The notes: a model not told the origin generated them from the letters alone. A DNA stretch of 64,000 nucleotides from Poronia punctata (GCA_022579005.1 MU401460.1:125886-189885); one strand, 5' to 3'; shown: positions 23,117 through 35,812, numbered from the stretch's first letter. Translations and numbers: made by a program.

Positions 23117-26100
23117 ATGCAACTAGAGCCTGCTGAAGCTTCGACACAGACCCAGCATCGGACCTACTCCCAATACTCCCAATCTTCCGACCAATATGGC
23201 CCCCAGTATGATGCGAGTGGCTCAGTTCGCGGCTCACTGCAACAGCGAGGCAAAGACATGTCTATCTCGCCGCAGTCTGTCGGCGAGAGCGAATCGCTCA
23301 AGTCTCTCGGACAAGCTGTCAATCCGGATTACCTCGAAGCACGATTGCGCGGACTGAATGTCCACGACCTGTCCTCTAATGGGACGAGCTCGACGCCGCA
23401 CGCCGGCCAGCGGATTTCCGAATACGAAAATGCATTGACTCCTACCTTCCCTCGACAAGCCCTGGGCTTCAAGGTCATAAAGCGTGCCGACAACGAGACA
23501 GCGCGCGTCAATCTTGAAGATTTTCCTAATGGTATGCGTCTTGCTTCTCTGTTCTGCGCACTTTTGTTAATCTGTACATGCAGAGATCTTGACCCATATT
23601 CTGTCGCATTTACATCCCGACTCGCACTCTTCTGTAGCCTTGGTATCTAAGCGGTTTTACTCGCTGGTCACAACTCCCCACACATGGCGTATGGCATTTA
23701 AGCGCTTCTTCCCCGCACAAGACGCTTTGATTGCCCGCAAGAAGCCACAAGGGCTGCCATGGGGCGACGAGGATGACGATACCCTCCGTTCCGAAGTGCG
23801 GGTCTTCACCCGACTTACTCCACACGCTTCTTGGCGTAGCGAATACCTTTTGAGAACGCGTCTGCTCCGCAGTCTATCTAGAGGCAAGCCTGGAGCAAAT
23901 TCGGGCGGAGTCGGTACGTCCACACGCGCTATCCACACCGGCAAGAAGGCTGCAGCAGTCTTGACCTACAACACCAAGCTACCCTCGGTTGTTACACATG
24001 TCCATGCCACCTTCAAACCCAATGGCAAGAAACCGCCACGCGTCGTTCATGGTGCTGCAGACTTTGGTGTTGGCAGCGCAAGCGACCCCACGGTTGGAAA
24101 GGTAGAAAAATGGGGTCTTGACGACCCTTTTACCCTTGCCCAGCTTGACGAGGTCATGCCCATGCTCATCCCTTATGGCATGGGAGAAGGACCTGCCGCT
24201 GTGCCTAATGTCATGGACGTAAGCCAACCTTATGGTCTCGTCGGGGGCGAAGGATTTCCTGGTGGACGTGTATTCTTCCGCCCGACTGGAGAATATAGGG
24301 GCAAGTATCTTGGCCAAGAAATAGGCTTCATTGAAGCCCATCCGGATATTCCCAAGGTTCCCGAGCTCTCCGAGGGTATCTGCTCCGTGTGGATTGCAAA
24401 ATCGTCCTCGGTTCCTACTGTCACCAAATCCATGGTTGGTATCATGACCGGCTCGTCCTTGGGAGTTGTGACCTCGTATGCGCTAGGCTACGATCCCTCC
24501 GTCCCCCGATATACGCCCGGACAGATGACTGCTCGATGGGTGTTGAGTCCCGGCGTCCCAATCATCGCGCTAAGAGTCGACGATAGCTACAGCCAGAAGA
24601 GGAAGGCGCTCAACCGTGTATGGGCAGTTGCTCTCAATGCTTTGGGCGAAGTGTACTATATGACACAACCCCCGTCCCCGCCGGCCACCAAGAGCAAGAC
24701 GGATGACCTTGTCAAACTTGCGTGGCATACGGGACGTACAAATTCGTGGCATCTCGTGGAAGCCACCCGGAGGCAAGCCCGTCCCGACGACTCGGGAAGA
24801 AATGCCGTTCGTGGCACCTACTCTCCGAAATCCCCTTCAAACTCTATGAATTTGACCAAGGATCAAATGGTGGCAGAGGCGCGAGAAATCGAGAAGTTCC
24901 TTCGTTATAAACCATCGCACTTCCGAAAGGTGTGCTATGGCTGGGACATGCGCCGAAGACTCGAAGTGGATTTCGCTAGCGATGACGGACTTGGTGCAGG
25001 AGAGAGTTTCTTCATTGTGGACTGCGCACTGGACACCGACAGCAGCACATGGTCTCTAAAACGCTTCACCCGAAGTATGGTGAACTTGGCACAGACAAGT
25101 GCCGCCTCTTACGAAGCTGTAGGATCCCCACCACCGCCACCAGTAGCGCACGAATCCATATTTGGTGGCGGAAGTGTCAGATCGTCGTCGCCGAACTCGT
25201 CGAGCTCGCCACTTCTCAAACGTGTCCTGTCGTCATCAGCGAAACAATTGGCCTCGCCGACTTCTGACGCGTGGCGACCGGAATCTGACGACTGGCTCGA
25301 GACTACGTTTTCATCGAAAGAGATGGGCAATGTGACAATCACTACAAGCGCTGTCGACAACTCGCTGCTGGCATTGGTCGCATCTTTTGAGGATCCCCTA
25401 AGGGATGGCTCTACTCCTTCCGCGAGTGGGTCCGCAACACCATCTGGACAATCGCCTTTGGACATCCCAGGACGTAGAGCAAGGTTCATCGGCATGGGTA
25501 CGAATACTGGGAAAGTCGTGCTTTGGAATATGCGAGCGAGGCATAGCGGTGATGGCATCTTCCCGGTTCGCGTCATTCAAACCGAGTCTCCTCAGATCAC
25601 CGCCTTGGCTCTGTCTGCCCTTTACTTAGTTCATGGCGGAAGTGACGGATTGGTTCAGGCTTGGGATCCTTTGGCTTCCACGTTGGATCCTGTGCGCACC
25701 GTGAATTCCCGTTCGCCCGGTCGTACGCCCCGCAATCTTCTCGCCCTGAACCCGGCCTTGACCAACACAACCTTTACCGCCGTCAGTGCCATCTACCTTG
25801 ACCCGGACCCTACGGTCCTTCATGGCATCGTCGCTTTCGGTACGATAGTGCGGTACTGGGCCTATAGCTCCTCTAACCAGGGTCGGGGTCGTAAACGCAG
25901 GCTTCGACATTCGGATGTCCAAGGTCGTCTCGGCGGACGACGCCACGGTGGCGGGGTCAAGGGTTATATTGCTGCTGAAGCGGAAGAGCTTCATGATGAA
26001 CAACGACATGAAGCTCGGGAGCAGGCTCGTCTTAGAGCCCGCTTCGGCGTTGGGATTAGCAATATGACCGAAGAGGAGGCGCTTCAGTATGCCGAGATGA

Positions 26101-26642
26101 TATCTCAAGAGACATTCCAGCTGGAGGAGCATCGTCGGGCAAGTGCTAGTGACACTGCCTCGGCCGCCGACTTGGACACCACTTCGACTACTGGGAGCAT
26201 GGATACGATCACTCCCGACCCCAGCGTGACTGAGCTTAGCCCCCCAACAGCCGAGGCCTTGGATGAGAGCGATTATGAACTGCAGATACAGACGGCCATC
26301 CGGCTGTCCTTATTGGAGGGCGTGAATGACCTTGGGCGGTCCCCGAAAGGTCCTAGCTCGGGCGAATTTGACGGACCCATTACTTCGAAAGAGAAGAGAA
26401 ACAAGCATTCATTCTCTAGTTCGCCATCGTCGAGCCATACCCCTCTGGTACAAGCAGACCCGTCGTCAAGCGCGACTATTTTGAACGACGCAGTTGCCGA
26501 CGACGATCTGGAATTAGCGCTACAACTAAGTCTAGCCGAAGAGGAGAGCAGAAGGGATATGCTTCTGTTGCATACTAGTGAAGAAGAATTTCCATCCCTA
26601 GGCGGAGATGGACAGGGCAAAGGAAAGGGCAGGGCGATGTAA
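23117..26642 (+). CDS. F-box protein with WD40-like propeller and C-terminal UIMs
   Basis: Two exons, 23117-23531 and 23584-26642, make 3474 nt and 1157 residues. The 52-nt intron begins GTATGC, and the junction restores N-E-I-L-T-H-I-L-S-H-L. Residues 1-135 are polar and disordered. An F-box follows at about 139-185 (S-V-A-L-V-S-K-R-F-Y-S-L, T-W-R). The middle has propeller-like strands such as G-K-V-V-L-W-N-M and H-G-G-S-D-G-L-V-Q-A-W-D-P. The end carries two ubiquitin-interacting motifs at about 1032-1050 (L-Q-I-Q-T-A-I-R-L-S-L) and 1111-1127 (L-E-L-A-L-Q-L-S-L-A-E-E-E). An F-box recruits Skp1 in SCF ubiquitin ligases and UIMs bind ubiquitin, so a ubiquitin-linked adaptor role is inferred. 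The substrate is unknown. Confidence 0.88.
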
Positions 26643-27144
26643 GATGTTGCGGGTTGGTGATGTACCGCCTAAGAGGTACCGATCTTGATTTGATTTCACT
26701 TCTTTGGTGATTCTCTTGACCTGCTACGGGTCGAGAGGTCCTTATATTAGTTCGAGCTTGAGGTTTTAGAAATACATACATAACATCCTGTAAATCTGCT
26801 TCCGGCACCTGTTTGAAGTCTCATTGATTTTGTCAGTCCAAAGGCATTCGTGCCACCGTTTGTATAACCTACCTACTGAAATTTCTTAGCCCCATCCAAT
26901 CAGAACTCAACCCAGCCTAGAATTATTCTAACGCCAATAAACCCTCCGCCTAACTCGATCGCACCTGTCACCTGCAAATTTCGCTACTATTCAAGATCAT
27001 CCTCTGTCCCTAAAACCACACACCAGTTTAAACCCATCTTTTAATTCTTCATAGCTTACAATCCCTCTCTCATTTAACATATAAATAATATTACCATAAC
27101 AATTTCCCATCAGCAAATCATGATTCATTGATTTGGTCTAACCA
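26643..27144. other. intergenic region before the tRNA
   Basis: This is the 3' flank of the F-box gene and the 5' flank of the tRNA. It becomes A+T-rich towards the tRNA. I see no gene. Confidence 0.6.
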
Positions 27145-27235
27145 GGTCTGGTGGTCTAGTGGTATGATTCTCGCTTAGGGCTCACCCTACAGCAACGCTT
27201 GCGAGAGGTCCCGGGTTCAATCCCCGGCCAGACCC
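27145..27235 (+). tRNA. tRNA-Pro (AGG) with a 19-nt intron
   Basis: The acceptor stem GGTCTGG pairs exactly with CCAGACC (27228-27234), with discriminator C at 27235. The D arm contains TCTAGTGG. The anticodon stem CTCGC/GCGAG encloses TTAGGG, then an intron at about 27181-27199, then T, giving anticodon AGG. The T arm CCGGG-TTCAATC-CCCGG pairs perfectly. A T-rich stretch from 27239 follows and should stop RNA polymerase III. The intron sits after position 37, as in other nuclear tRNA genes. Confidence 0.95.
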
Positions 27236-28556
27236 TGTTGTTTTTTTTTTCTTTTTTTTTTCTCTTTTAACTGTTAATTAAGTTAACCCTTTTTGTTCTC
27301 TTTTAACAAACAGCTTTATGTTATTTAAGGTTATATATAAACGCAAAGACAAGGAGGGGGGGGGGCCGGGGGGGATTGTTATCTAACTAACCTAGACTGA
27401 ATATATAAAAACTGCTTTTATACTCGTATATGCAAGTTTGTTAGGTTAGATATATAAGATAGGTAGTGTATCTAGCCGGCGTGTGTAAAATCAGTCAGTC
27501 AGTCAGTCAGTCAGTCAGTTGATCTAAGAACCTTATTAGTAAATGCACATAATATAAAGTACCTACCTTACCTTTGCCTACCTATGTACGTAACTTATAC
27601 CAAACTCGCGGGAATCCAGGCCATGCATGGGCTCCCTCGGTATAACAACAAAACTTAACATGAGGAGCAAAATAACGTCGGGAACATCCGGCAAAGCAAT
27701 TCAAACAGCATCTCTCATATTATTATCACTTAACATGTGTACTCTGAAGGGGCAGGGAGGGACTGTAGGTAGATAAGTAAGTTCACGTATTTTCTAGGAA
27801 GTAGGTAGATCCCTGTAACCTAGACTAATGCTTGGATTATCTTTTCTTCTTATATTTATTTCGGGTGTGGAGAGCTTTTTTGCGGCATCTCATATCTACC
27901 TATATACAATCAAATCGGCCACCGTACTAAAGTAATCCTGCGTGTGGTTTCATCACTCTCTTGTAGGTTGTAGTGTTTTCCAGGATAGCCTTCGATCCTG
28001 GCCTATCGCTGGTAATCCTGACTGTAGGCGGTTCGACAAGCCAGTGTAAGTTTCGTCTTCGTCCTGCCAACGTCCTAGTTTTCGTCTTCTGTAAAAAGTA
28101 GTTTTGGTTTACTAAGCCACAATTGATCTTCCGGAGGTGTTTTAATCGAAAAACGAATTCCTCAGTCTCGTATCCCCCCCACCCCCCACCCCCCACCCCC
28201 AGCTGTGTCAAGCAGCTGTGAAAAGCAAAGCGCATAGGAGGGACATGAAATGGCCACTTAAATCGATAATCATTGCCCGACTGCCCCCAAACTCCGACGC
28301 TGGCCCAAGGAAACTATTTCAAGCTCGCCCTGAAGACAAATCTTGGAACAAAATAAATAGAAAGCTCGAGGGGGGAAATCCAGAAAAGGAACGCAAAGAG
28401 AAAAAGAATGACACTGAAACCAAAACGAGAAAAAAATCTCGGCGTGTGCCGAGCAAGCCCATGGACACAAGGTACATCCATGTCCCGAGTCGACACAGCA
28501 TCGTGTACACCGTTGTAAAGCAGCGCTCAGTTTGTAAGGGCGACGGAAGCGTCATG
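27236..28556. other. intergenic region with a (CAGT)n repeat and C-rich tract
   Basis: It contains the polymerase III terminator T runs, a G-rich patch near 27356-27374, a CAGT microsatellite at 27491-27520, and a C6A-type tract at 28174-28200 whose complement could form a G-quadruplex. The open frame on the plus strand at 28218-28829 overlaps the antisense of the protease-like gene and is not called. Confidence 0.6.
27491..27520 (+). repeat. (CAGT)n microsatellite
   Basis: About seven CAGT units lie in tandem, downstream of the tRNA gene. Confidence 0.95.
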
Positions 28557-31414
28557 TCACCGCTCTTCCTCCCAGCTATAGCGCTGGTGAGCCATCTGCG
28601 GAACATGGATTATATCGTGTCCCTCCAATCTTTCGAGTGCCTCTGCCGCCTCTCGCTTCGCTACTGCCCGCGCCTCCTCCTCGAGTGTATAATTACTTCC
28701 CAACGTATCGGCCGTGGACTGCCGCCTCGAGTTATTCGCGGACAGAATCGGCGACATGGGTGGCACCGGAGGCATCGGGGGCAGGCTGATGCCTTGGCTC
28801 CTCGCACCCAGGCTTCTCTGCATCATTAATTGGTGCGGGAGTTGAACATTATCCGGTAGAGGTCCAAGACAGACGACATGTGTCGAATCGATCGGTGTCC
28901 GCTGGATTGGTGCTGGCGACAAGCCTTGGGGCGGCAAGGAGCCTGTTCCCTGAGAACTCGTAGATGCAACCGAGGATACGGAACGCGCAAGTGTAGCGGG
29001 ATCGATCCCTCCTGCCGGTGAAGGAGGTGTGCATATCATAGTGGGATTAGATGTTGTCGACCTCGAGAGCGTCCGAGTCGGGAAGAAGCCGGCGATAGGG
29101 GACGGATACTCGAGGGGGTAAGTCGAGCCGTCGCTGTGAGGCGTTACGGGAGATGGCATCATATTGCTATAGTTTTCTTGCGAGGGGCTCGACGTAGGAG
29201 AAGGTGTATCGTTGTCGACATTCGAGCGCCGGTAGTGGACGTCAATTCGCGGGGGCGCGTGTCCTTCTTTGTTGGCCACGTTCGCAGGCTTCGTCGGGTT
29301 CGTAAACAGTTGAGCCCATTCCCTTGGGCGTTCGTATGAACTCTGATGAAGCAGCTCTTTCCCTTTGGGAACTGCAAAGTATGCGCTGGATATGGTGCCG
29401 GTAGCGTCGAGTTCGACAGGCGCTGTCGGAGCCGGCATCTCGTACCGTTCATGGCTGTAATCGGCACCAACTTCGTGAGTCTGAGCCTCCACATCGGCGT
29501 CCTTGACCTCCTTTTTGCCGCCCTTTTTGCTCTCCAACTCCCTGCCCTCCCTGCCCGACCTCTTTCTCGAACAGCGCGTCTTCATCCGGGATAATGCCGA
29601 TGCTGCTGGGCAGGAGCTCACGGGGGATTCGGGCTCTGTGGTGGAATATCTCTTATCTTCCTCCGTCTCATTCTCATTCACCTCGTCCTTGGGTCGCTTT
29701 CTCCGTCTTACCAGCACAAATATCGTCACGATCACTATGCTTGCCACCAAAGCACCCACGACGATCCCAGCTATCTCGTTCTTCGTCATGTAGTTTCCTT
29801 CGTCTTTTACAAGAGGAGGCCCGGGATATGGACTGTTCGGCGAAGTCGGGATCGTCTGGATCGAAGTGTTCCTCAAGGGGTTGTCGGGGAACCGGGCCTT
29901 GTGTAATGAGAACTTGCTTGTCTCGTAGTTAGTTATGATGTAAGCTTCTTGTAAGAATGAGCGCCCAATAATCGGCCGGCTTCCATTCTCCGTTCGTTTT
30001 AGAGGAAAATAGGGGATCGCTCCGGACCCATAGGGTACCTGACCCTGAAATGGATATTGTATGCTCTGGATGAATGCATTTGCGGATACGGTGATGTTGA
30101 CGATGCCCGGCATGTCCAAAGGGGTACCCAAGTTGTTTTGGTTATCGGCGCTGGACAAGGTGAAGGTAAAGGAGAGGTCGGGTGCCGACTTGTAACGCTG
30201 TAGGTTATCCAGATCTGGGAACAGATACAGTTCGAACGTCTCGTTCCACTTCAGGTCGAGAGCATCAGCGAAGCGGTCGCAGAGCTCCTCCGGGAGCCAG
30301 AGATAAGGGGTCGAGCTGTCGATCAAAGCTGTGACGGATTCGTTGAAGGACGATAACTCTATCGACGATGCCGACCAGTTTCCAGGAGCTTGTTCGAAAT
30401 CTGCCACAGTTGCTGTGATGGCTCGTATCAAGGCCTGCGGTTGTCTCGTGGTCGAGTTCAGGCTAAACTTGATGTCGTGAGGTTCAAAGCGGTTCTCGTC
30501 GTAGCCTCCCAATGTCAGGGACATGGGGACGCCCCTGGGACCAGCTGGACTCGGTCAGCATATAACGGGGAGGTGTTTGCTGTATGAAACTCACCATAAT
30601 AAGCGCCAGGGGTGAACCCGTAGCTGTGGCTCGGGATCACGCCACTCTGCTCTACAAGGGACGCGAGCGGGCCCTGGGCAACTACACCACCGAAGTTGCC
30701 CGGTGTGATGCCCAGTCCAAAGAACCCTTGATACGGGTTTGTGTCATTGATGCCAGCAACAAGTAGTTTGTGCAAAGGAGTCTGCCGTCTCCGGACGCTA
30801 TCGTGAACCACCACCGTCTCCATCCCATAGTCGCCATTGGCATGGACACCCGAAGATCTTAATCCGAGCTGCCATAATCCCATGGGCGACCAGCTGTCTG
30901 AAGCATTTCTGTTAAATACGCCCCCGCGCTCATCGTTACAAAGAGGGCCTGGTCAGGGACAGTCAGCAAAAGCGAGGAAAGGAGAAAAGACCAAGTAAGT
31001 CTACACAACTATATACATGAACTCGACGGGGACAAGCCTTCTGGCTTCTGACGGCGTGTGACGCCCACATACATGACACGTAAATAAAAGGAAAGCTTAC
31101 TCGCACACCCGCTGCTTTCTACGGCCCACAGCTCCGAGATACTCGTACTCACGAGAACATCGATTTCCTGGGCCGGCTCTCCAACGAACAGCTTTGTAGA
31201 AGACCAGTTACCATCGATGCCATACCTAAGTCACGGTTAACCATTGATTCTCCTCTCCCGGACCTCGACCTCGACCTCGACCTCGAGCGATGAATCGGAC
31301 TTGCCATTTGAGCGACGGCTCAAGCCATAATGCTTCAAGGTCCCCGGCGTAGACGAGACTAGGCACAAGTAATAAGGCACCGGCAATGGTCGCGATGGTG
31401 TGCCTTCTCGACAT
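28557..31414 (-). CDS. aspartic-protease-like membrane protein, first catalytic Asp missing
   Basis: Minus-strand exons 31414-31305, 31225-31101, 30948-30595 and 30544-28557 make 2577 nt and 858 residues. A signal peptide (MSRRHTIATIAGALLLVPSL) leads to a pepsin-like ectodomain starting W-Y-G-I-D-G-N-W-S. At the first active site, where V-D-T-G or V-D-T-S is expected, it reads V62-S63-T64-S65. The second site is intact as I-D272-S-S-T-P-Y-L-W-L-P. One membrane span at about 454-475 is followed by R-R-R-K-R and a ~380-residue Ser/Pro-rich cytoplasmic tail. The expected outcome is a catalytically dead, membrane-anchored protease homologue, perhaps a sensor or wall-linked receptor (inference). 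Intron 1 uses a GC donor (GCAAGT). That choice is the only one found that restores the W-Y-G-I-D-G-N-W junction. Confidence 0.85.
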
Positions 31415-34400
31415 CGTCTCGCGCGGTTTGTTGCGCCACCTGACCGGTCGTAACACAGGCCCGACGTTACCAATTATCCTCCCGAGGCTTCATGGGCCAC
31501 GCCGAATTCCACCAGTTCGTCCTATTATCCATCCGCTCCCAGATCCAGGTCGGATTACCTAGTGTTTCGCCCGCTCGAAAACTGCAAGGTCTTATGTGAC
31601 GGCGTCGCCTGATATACGAGTAGGTATCTCTAATCAGATGAAGAGCGAGTCCAGCTGTTTCCTGGTGATGGAGAATTGGAGGGTAGGTAGGAAACGGTGC
31701 AGATTCCAATGGAACGAAATGCTATGGTTTAGTCTAAAATTCAGACAGGTGACAGGGCAGAAGGGTCCTTGCTGGGACCGGAACCACAGTAGGTATTATC
31801 GTAGGTATGCCCCCAGATCCTCGAGGTACCTGGCGTATGCTGGACGCTTGCCCTTGTGGTGAGTACCGTCCTGTCGCTCGGGTCCTCCGCTCTAGGGTGC
31901 CCAGAGTGACAGGGGCAGGGTTTATGGCTATGTGGCACCTTAGCTAGTCTTGGTTTCGTCAGGGGTCCGGTCAGGGGTGGCGCGTTAGAATCTCCGAGTC
32001 CACGCTACGAGTACAACTGCGCTACACGTCCTAACCCAGCACGCTAGTCCAAGGGTACGAGTACCGTCTTACGTGACTGTGAAATGATCGTTTGGCTGAC
32101 CGTCCATTATCGTTCTTTCCCTGTACCTGTGCGTTATCGATTCCTGACTTAATCCGTATAAGGAATAGCTGGTTCCCAGTTAAACGCGCTGCTGCCGTAT
32201 TTAGGACCACTCTTCGTTGCCAGCCAGCCACGCTAAACAAATTGAAATCTACTCGTAGGTGACACGGCGAGACGCTATCGCGGTGGATAATGTTATGACA
32301 CGCCTCTCTATCAACGAAGCTTTTTGACATGGCCACGGTAATCTCGGTCTTTGGGCCGCACTAGATTAGTGTCCATAGTGGACTTTGCCATTACAGACCA
32401 AACACCGACAAACCAGAGTTGGCAAAAAGTACCTTAGGTACCTATACGCGTAAACCGCAAGAACTTTAATCTACCTACAATACTCGTACACGTACATGTA
32501 GCCCACCCTATGTGGTGACATATCGTATACAAGTACAGGTATGAAGTGTTGGCCGATATGGTATCAGGAAGCGCAGATCGAATCGCCGGCGCTTCCTAGC
32601 AAGCAAGTTGCATGTAGGATTCTATCCGCATAGACAACTGCTAGGGACCTAATAAGCAAGTATTCCTCGCGAGTACGAGTAGATACAGATGTGACAGATT
32701 AGTAAGTAACCAGGCAGTCCAGGTCGAAATGCACTTGGCACCTTGAGTACTTCTTGGGGGAAAGATTGGGCCAAGAAGCTGTCGTTCTGCAAGCGCGGAT
32801 TTTGGGATTTGTTCGCGCCATTTCCCCCACAGAACAACCCCCAGCCTGGTCTACCGTACGCACGCGCTAGGGTGCATATACCTACACAGTAGACTAGCCT
32901 ACTTCATGATCATGGGGTTTTTCTCGAGGCTAATAAAACGCTAGAAGCCGCCGATGGGCGCACAAGCCTACCTGTCCGTGCCTGCCCCCGTGCCTGCCTA
33001 CCATATTGGTACAAGGATCCAGGCACCGGCATGCTGTACGATGTCCTGTCCGTAGTGGTGCAAGGTTCCCTAGCAGCCTGGCATTCTAGTAAGAAAGGGT
33101 CGAATCCAGCCGCCAGAGGCTCAGTCACGGTTTGGTACTCGTCTGTGCCTGAATTCCACCGTCAATTGGACGTTTTCGTCGATTTCTCATAAATATATCC
33201 CAAATCGCGCATAGTGGTACGATCAATATCGTGACACCCAAAAGCCAGGCCCTCAGCCCTCATCTAACTTTGCAACCAAAACTCCTACGGTATGCTAGAC
33301 TAGTAGGGTACGAGTAGACTTTCTAGCTCACATTTTTTTCCTTGGATTCTACTCTATTTACGAGTATTGGCAAAGTGGCATGTAATACTTGTAACTCAAG
33401 ATTCGGAAGAAAAGATGGGAATTGTAGTACTATAAATGTCTCGTAAATATGAATGCAGATAGGTTAGAGTCATATTGTATCTAGAGGTATACTTGCAAAC
33501 AGGATCACATTGACCACTGAATAATGTGCAGTCATCATGGACAGTGGATTATTCACTTATCAGCTACAAACTGAAGGGGTGATTCACAGATCTCGTACAT
33601 ACTGGGACCACCTGTGATTATCTGACTGTGTGCGCTTACAGAGAGACTTGTATGCCAGGTTGGCATGGATATATCTGGATAAATACGTGTAAGTATTGGT
33701 AGTCCTGGTTGATTTTGCCGGTGACAACGGTCTGTATCCTGGTGGCAAACAGCCAAATCACGGAGTCCTCCAGAGCATAGAATCGGGCACCAGCCCCTAC
33801 AAGGCTACAAGAACATAATAGTGTGCTATCACGACTCCATAATACTTTGTGGCTCAAAGATGCTCGAGATTAATTTAGAAGGAAGCAGTCTTTCCTGTCG
33901 GAATTCCTCCTTGGTTTTGCTGAGAGAAGTCTTGATGCCCGTAATTAGTATAAGGAGTGACCGGGTGGTTTCAGATACCTCTACACGTACTCGTAGGTAT
34001 TACCGGTTCCTCCCACGGTGGAAGAGGTCTTGTTAAGATTAGCCGCTTGGAAAACGGCGCACTGTCTGGAAATTCAGAGGTGTCCTCGGTGTTGTATTGC
34101 CCACTAGGGTTAGATACCAGATAGGTTAGCTTATTACAAAAAGGCTCCCAAACCATAGGTACCGATCGAGTACTCGTACTCATGTCTGTCAGTCCCGTGC
34201 TTCTACGTGTACTTGTACGAGCAGCAAGACTGTCTTTATTGTTTCTTATAAGTGTTTGATAAGCCACTTGAAAATAAGCAATTACATTGAAACTTGAGAA
34301 ACTTGAATGTAAACACAAGAAAAGCTAATTTTTTTTTTTTTTTTAAGATCATCACTTCTTGACCATAATAATCCGCTCCCTATCTTTTACGTATTGTACG

Positions 34401-35348
34401 TGTAGATCATATCCTGACTTCTGGAAAAGACCAGCAACGTTACGAGAAAGCTGGCCAAACATGATTTCTCTTTCCACTACCTTAGCTTCCGTAGACATTG
34501 TTCCGGAACGACTGCGACATACTTTCTCAACGGCGGAGTCACTTGCCCACATAAGGTAGGTATATAATGGAGGTAGGCATAGACACGTACTTTACGGCAT
34601 AAGGAACTCATACAAGAGTTGGCAGGCGTTGAGTTGGAGAACCACCTACCTAATAAATAGTAGCTGCCCATAGCACCTACCTGTACAAGATCAGATGGGC
34701 ATCTAGAAGTTATGGGGAACGATGCTGTAGATGCCCACTTCGTTACCCATCTGGGTAGGTGCACATGTTACAGGTAGCCACATGCCACACGGGAGACCCT
34801 CTGCTTGTCGGAAATCAACAGGGCCTCTTCCCCGTTTGCTTTTCAAATGAAGTGCCGACACCCCAATCTGCCCGGTCGATTACATATGCCGTTTCATGTC
34901 TTCGAGTTAAATACCTAATACCTACTAACCTTAGGGAATTTTCCGAGTGTGACTTATTCTTAAGCCTTCCGTGATCCGAACCTCATGAATTCACCCATCG
35001 GGTTACATAAGTAGGTAGCCCGTGGGTATGTATTTACACGGTAAGGTTACCATAAAACTCTTCCATGTCAACTTGTACGTACAATGCTGCTCAAAGCCAC
35101 AACTGTCCCGACCATCTGTCTGCCATCTGAGAGACAGGACGGTTTGCCAGTCTCACGTTGTCGCTTCCTTCGGTGCCACACTCCGTAGGTAGTAGAACGC
35201 TAAGCTAAGGTGCTAGGCCAGAGAGGAATAAAACGGCAAACAGGCTCAACACTGTGTACTTGGATGAACCACGAAGCACTTAGTACTAGTAGTAGGTACT
35301 CACAGACGACCGGATTTCTGTTAGGCGTTTATTGGACTGCATAAAGTC

Positions 35349-35381
35349 GGCTTTAGAAGACCGAATCGATCTTCTAAAGCC
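35349..35381. repeat. perfect 12-bp inverted repeat with 9-nt loop
   Basis: GGCTTTAGAAGA at 35349-35360 and TCTTCTAAAGCC at 35370-35381 are exact reverse complements around CCGAATCGA. No T run follows, so it does not resemble a terminator. It could be a hairpin or a footprint of a small inverted-repeat element. Confidence 0.85.
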
Positions 35382-35527
35382 ACTGTACTAGGTTAGGTAC
35401 CTATTCCACTTGTACTCGTAGTATTTGGAAAGAGCTTTCCTCGCTCTTGCTGGTTTTTACGAGTAGAATCCTGACCGAGGGGTACGAGGCACGGGAGGAT
35501 CGAAAGTCAAGGGTTAAAGGTCAAAGG

Positions 35528-35812
35528 TCAAAGGTAACCTCCGCCACGTCCATATAGGGATGTAATAGATATATACCGGGTAATACAGGCCTGGTACCAA
35601 TCCTGTCCATCAATATTAATTCGCGTATGCTCCACACTTTGGAAGATGGTAGGATTCCCGCCTGTGTGGTAGCGCTCTATCACATCCCGGGGAGTGTAGC
35701 CGTCTTGACCGTTTTCAGCTAGGTAGACGGCAGAGAAATGTGCACGGATGAAAAAAACAATTGGCTTGCCATTCTCCTTTTCATTGTTTTTCTTGAGATT
35801 CGTGCCCGGCAC
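35528..35812 (-). CDS. possible short hypothetical coding segment
   Basis: This is a 94-residue open frame with protein-like composition, including I-R-A-H-F-S-A-V-Y-L-A-E-N-G-Q-D-G-Y and later W-Y-Q-A-C-I-T-R-Y-I-S. It opens at GTG, and the frame extends only to a stop near 35876. If real it would be a 3' exon entered through an acceptor such as CCACCAG upstream. I recognise no family and found no convincing first exon. It may be chance or a gene relic. Confidence 0.25.
   Translation of the reverse strand: MPGTNLKKNNEKENGKPIVFFIRAHFSAVYLAENGQDGYTPRDVIERYHTGGNPTIFQSVEHTRINIDGQDWYQACITRYISITSLYGRGGGYL

Noticed and set aside
28218..28829. 203-residue plus-strand open frame
   Set aside because: It is a shadow of the protease-like tail on the minus strand plus its 3' flank, and is Lys/Arg-rich without motifs.
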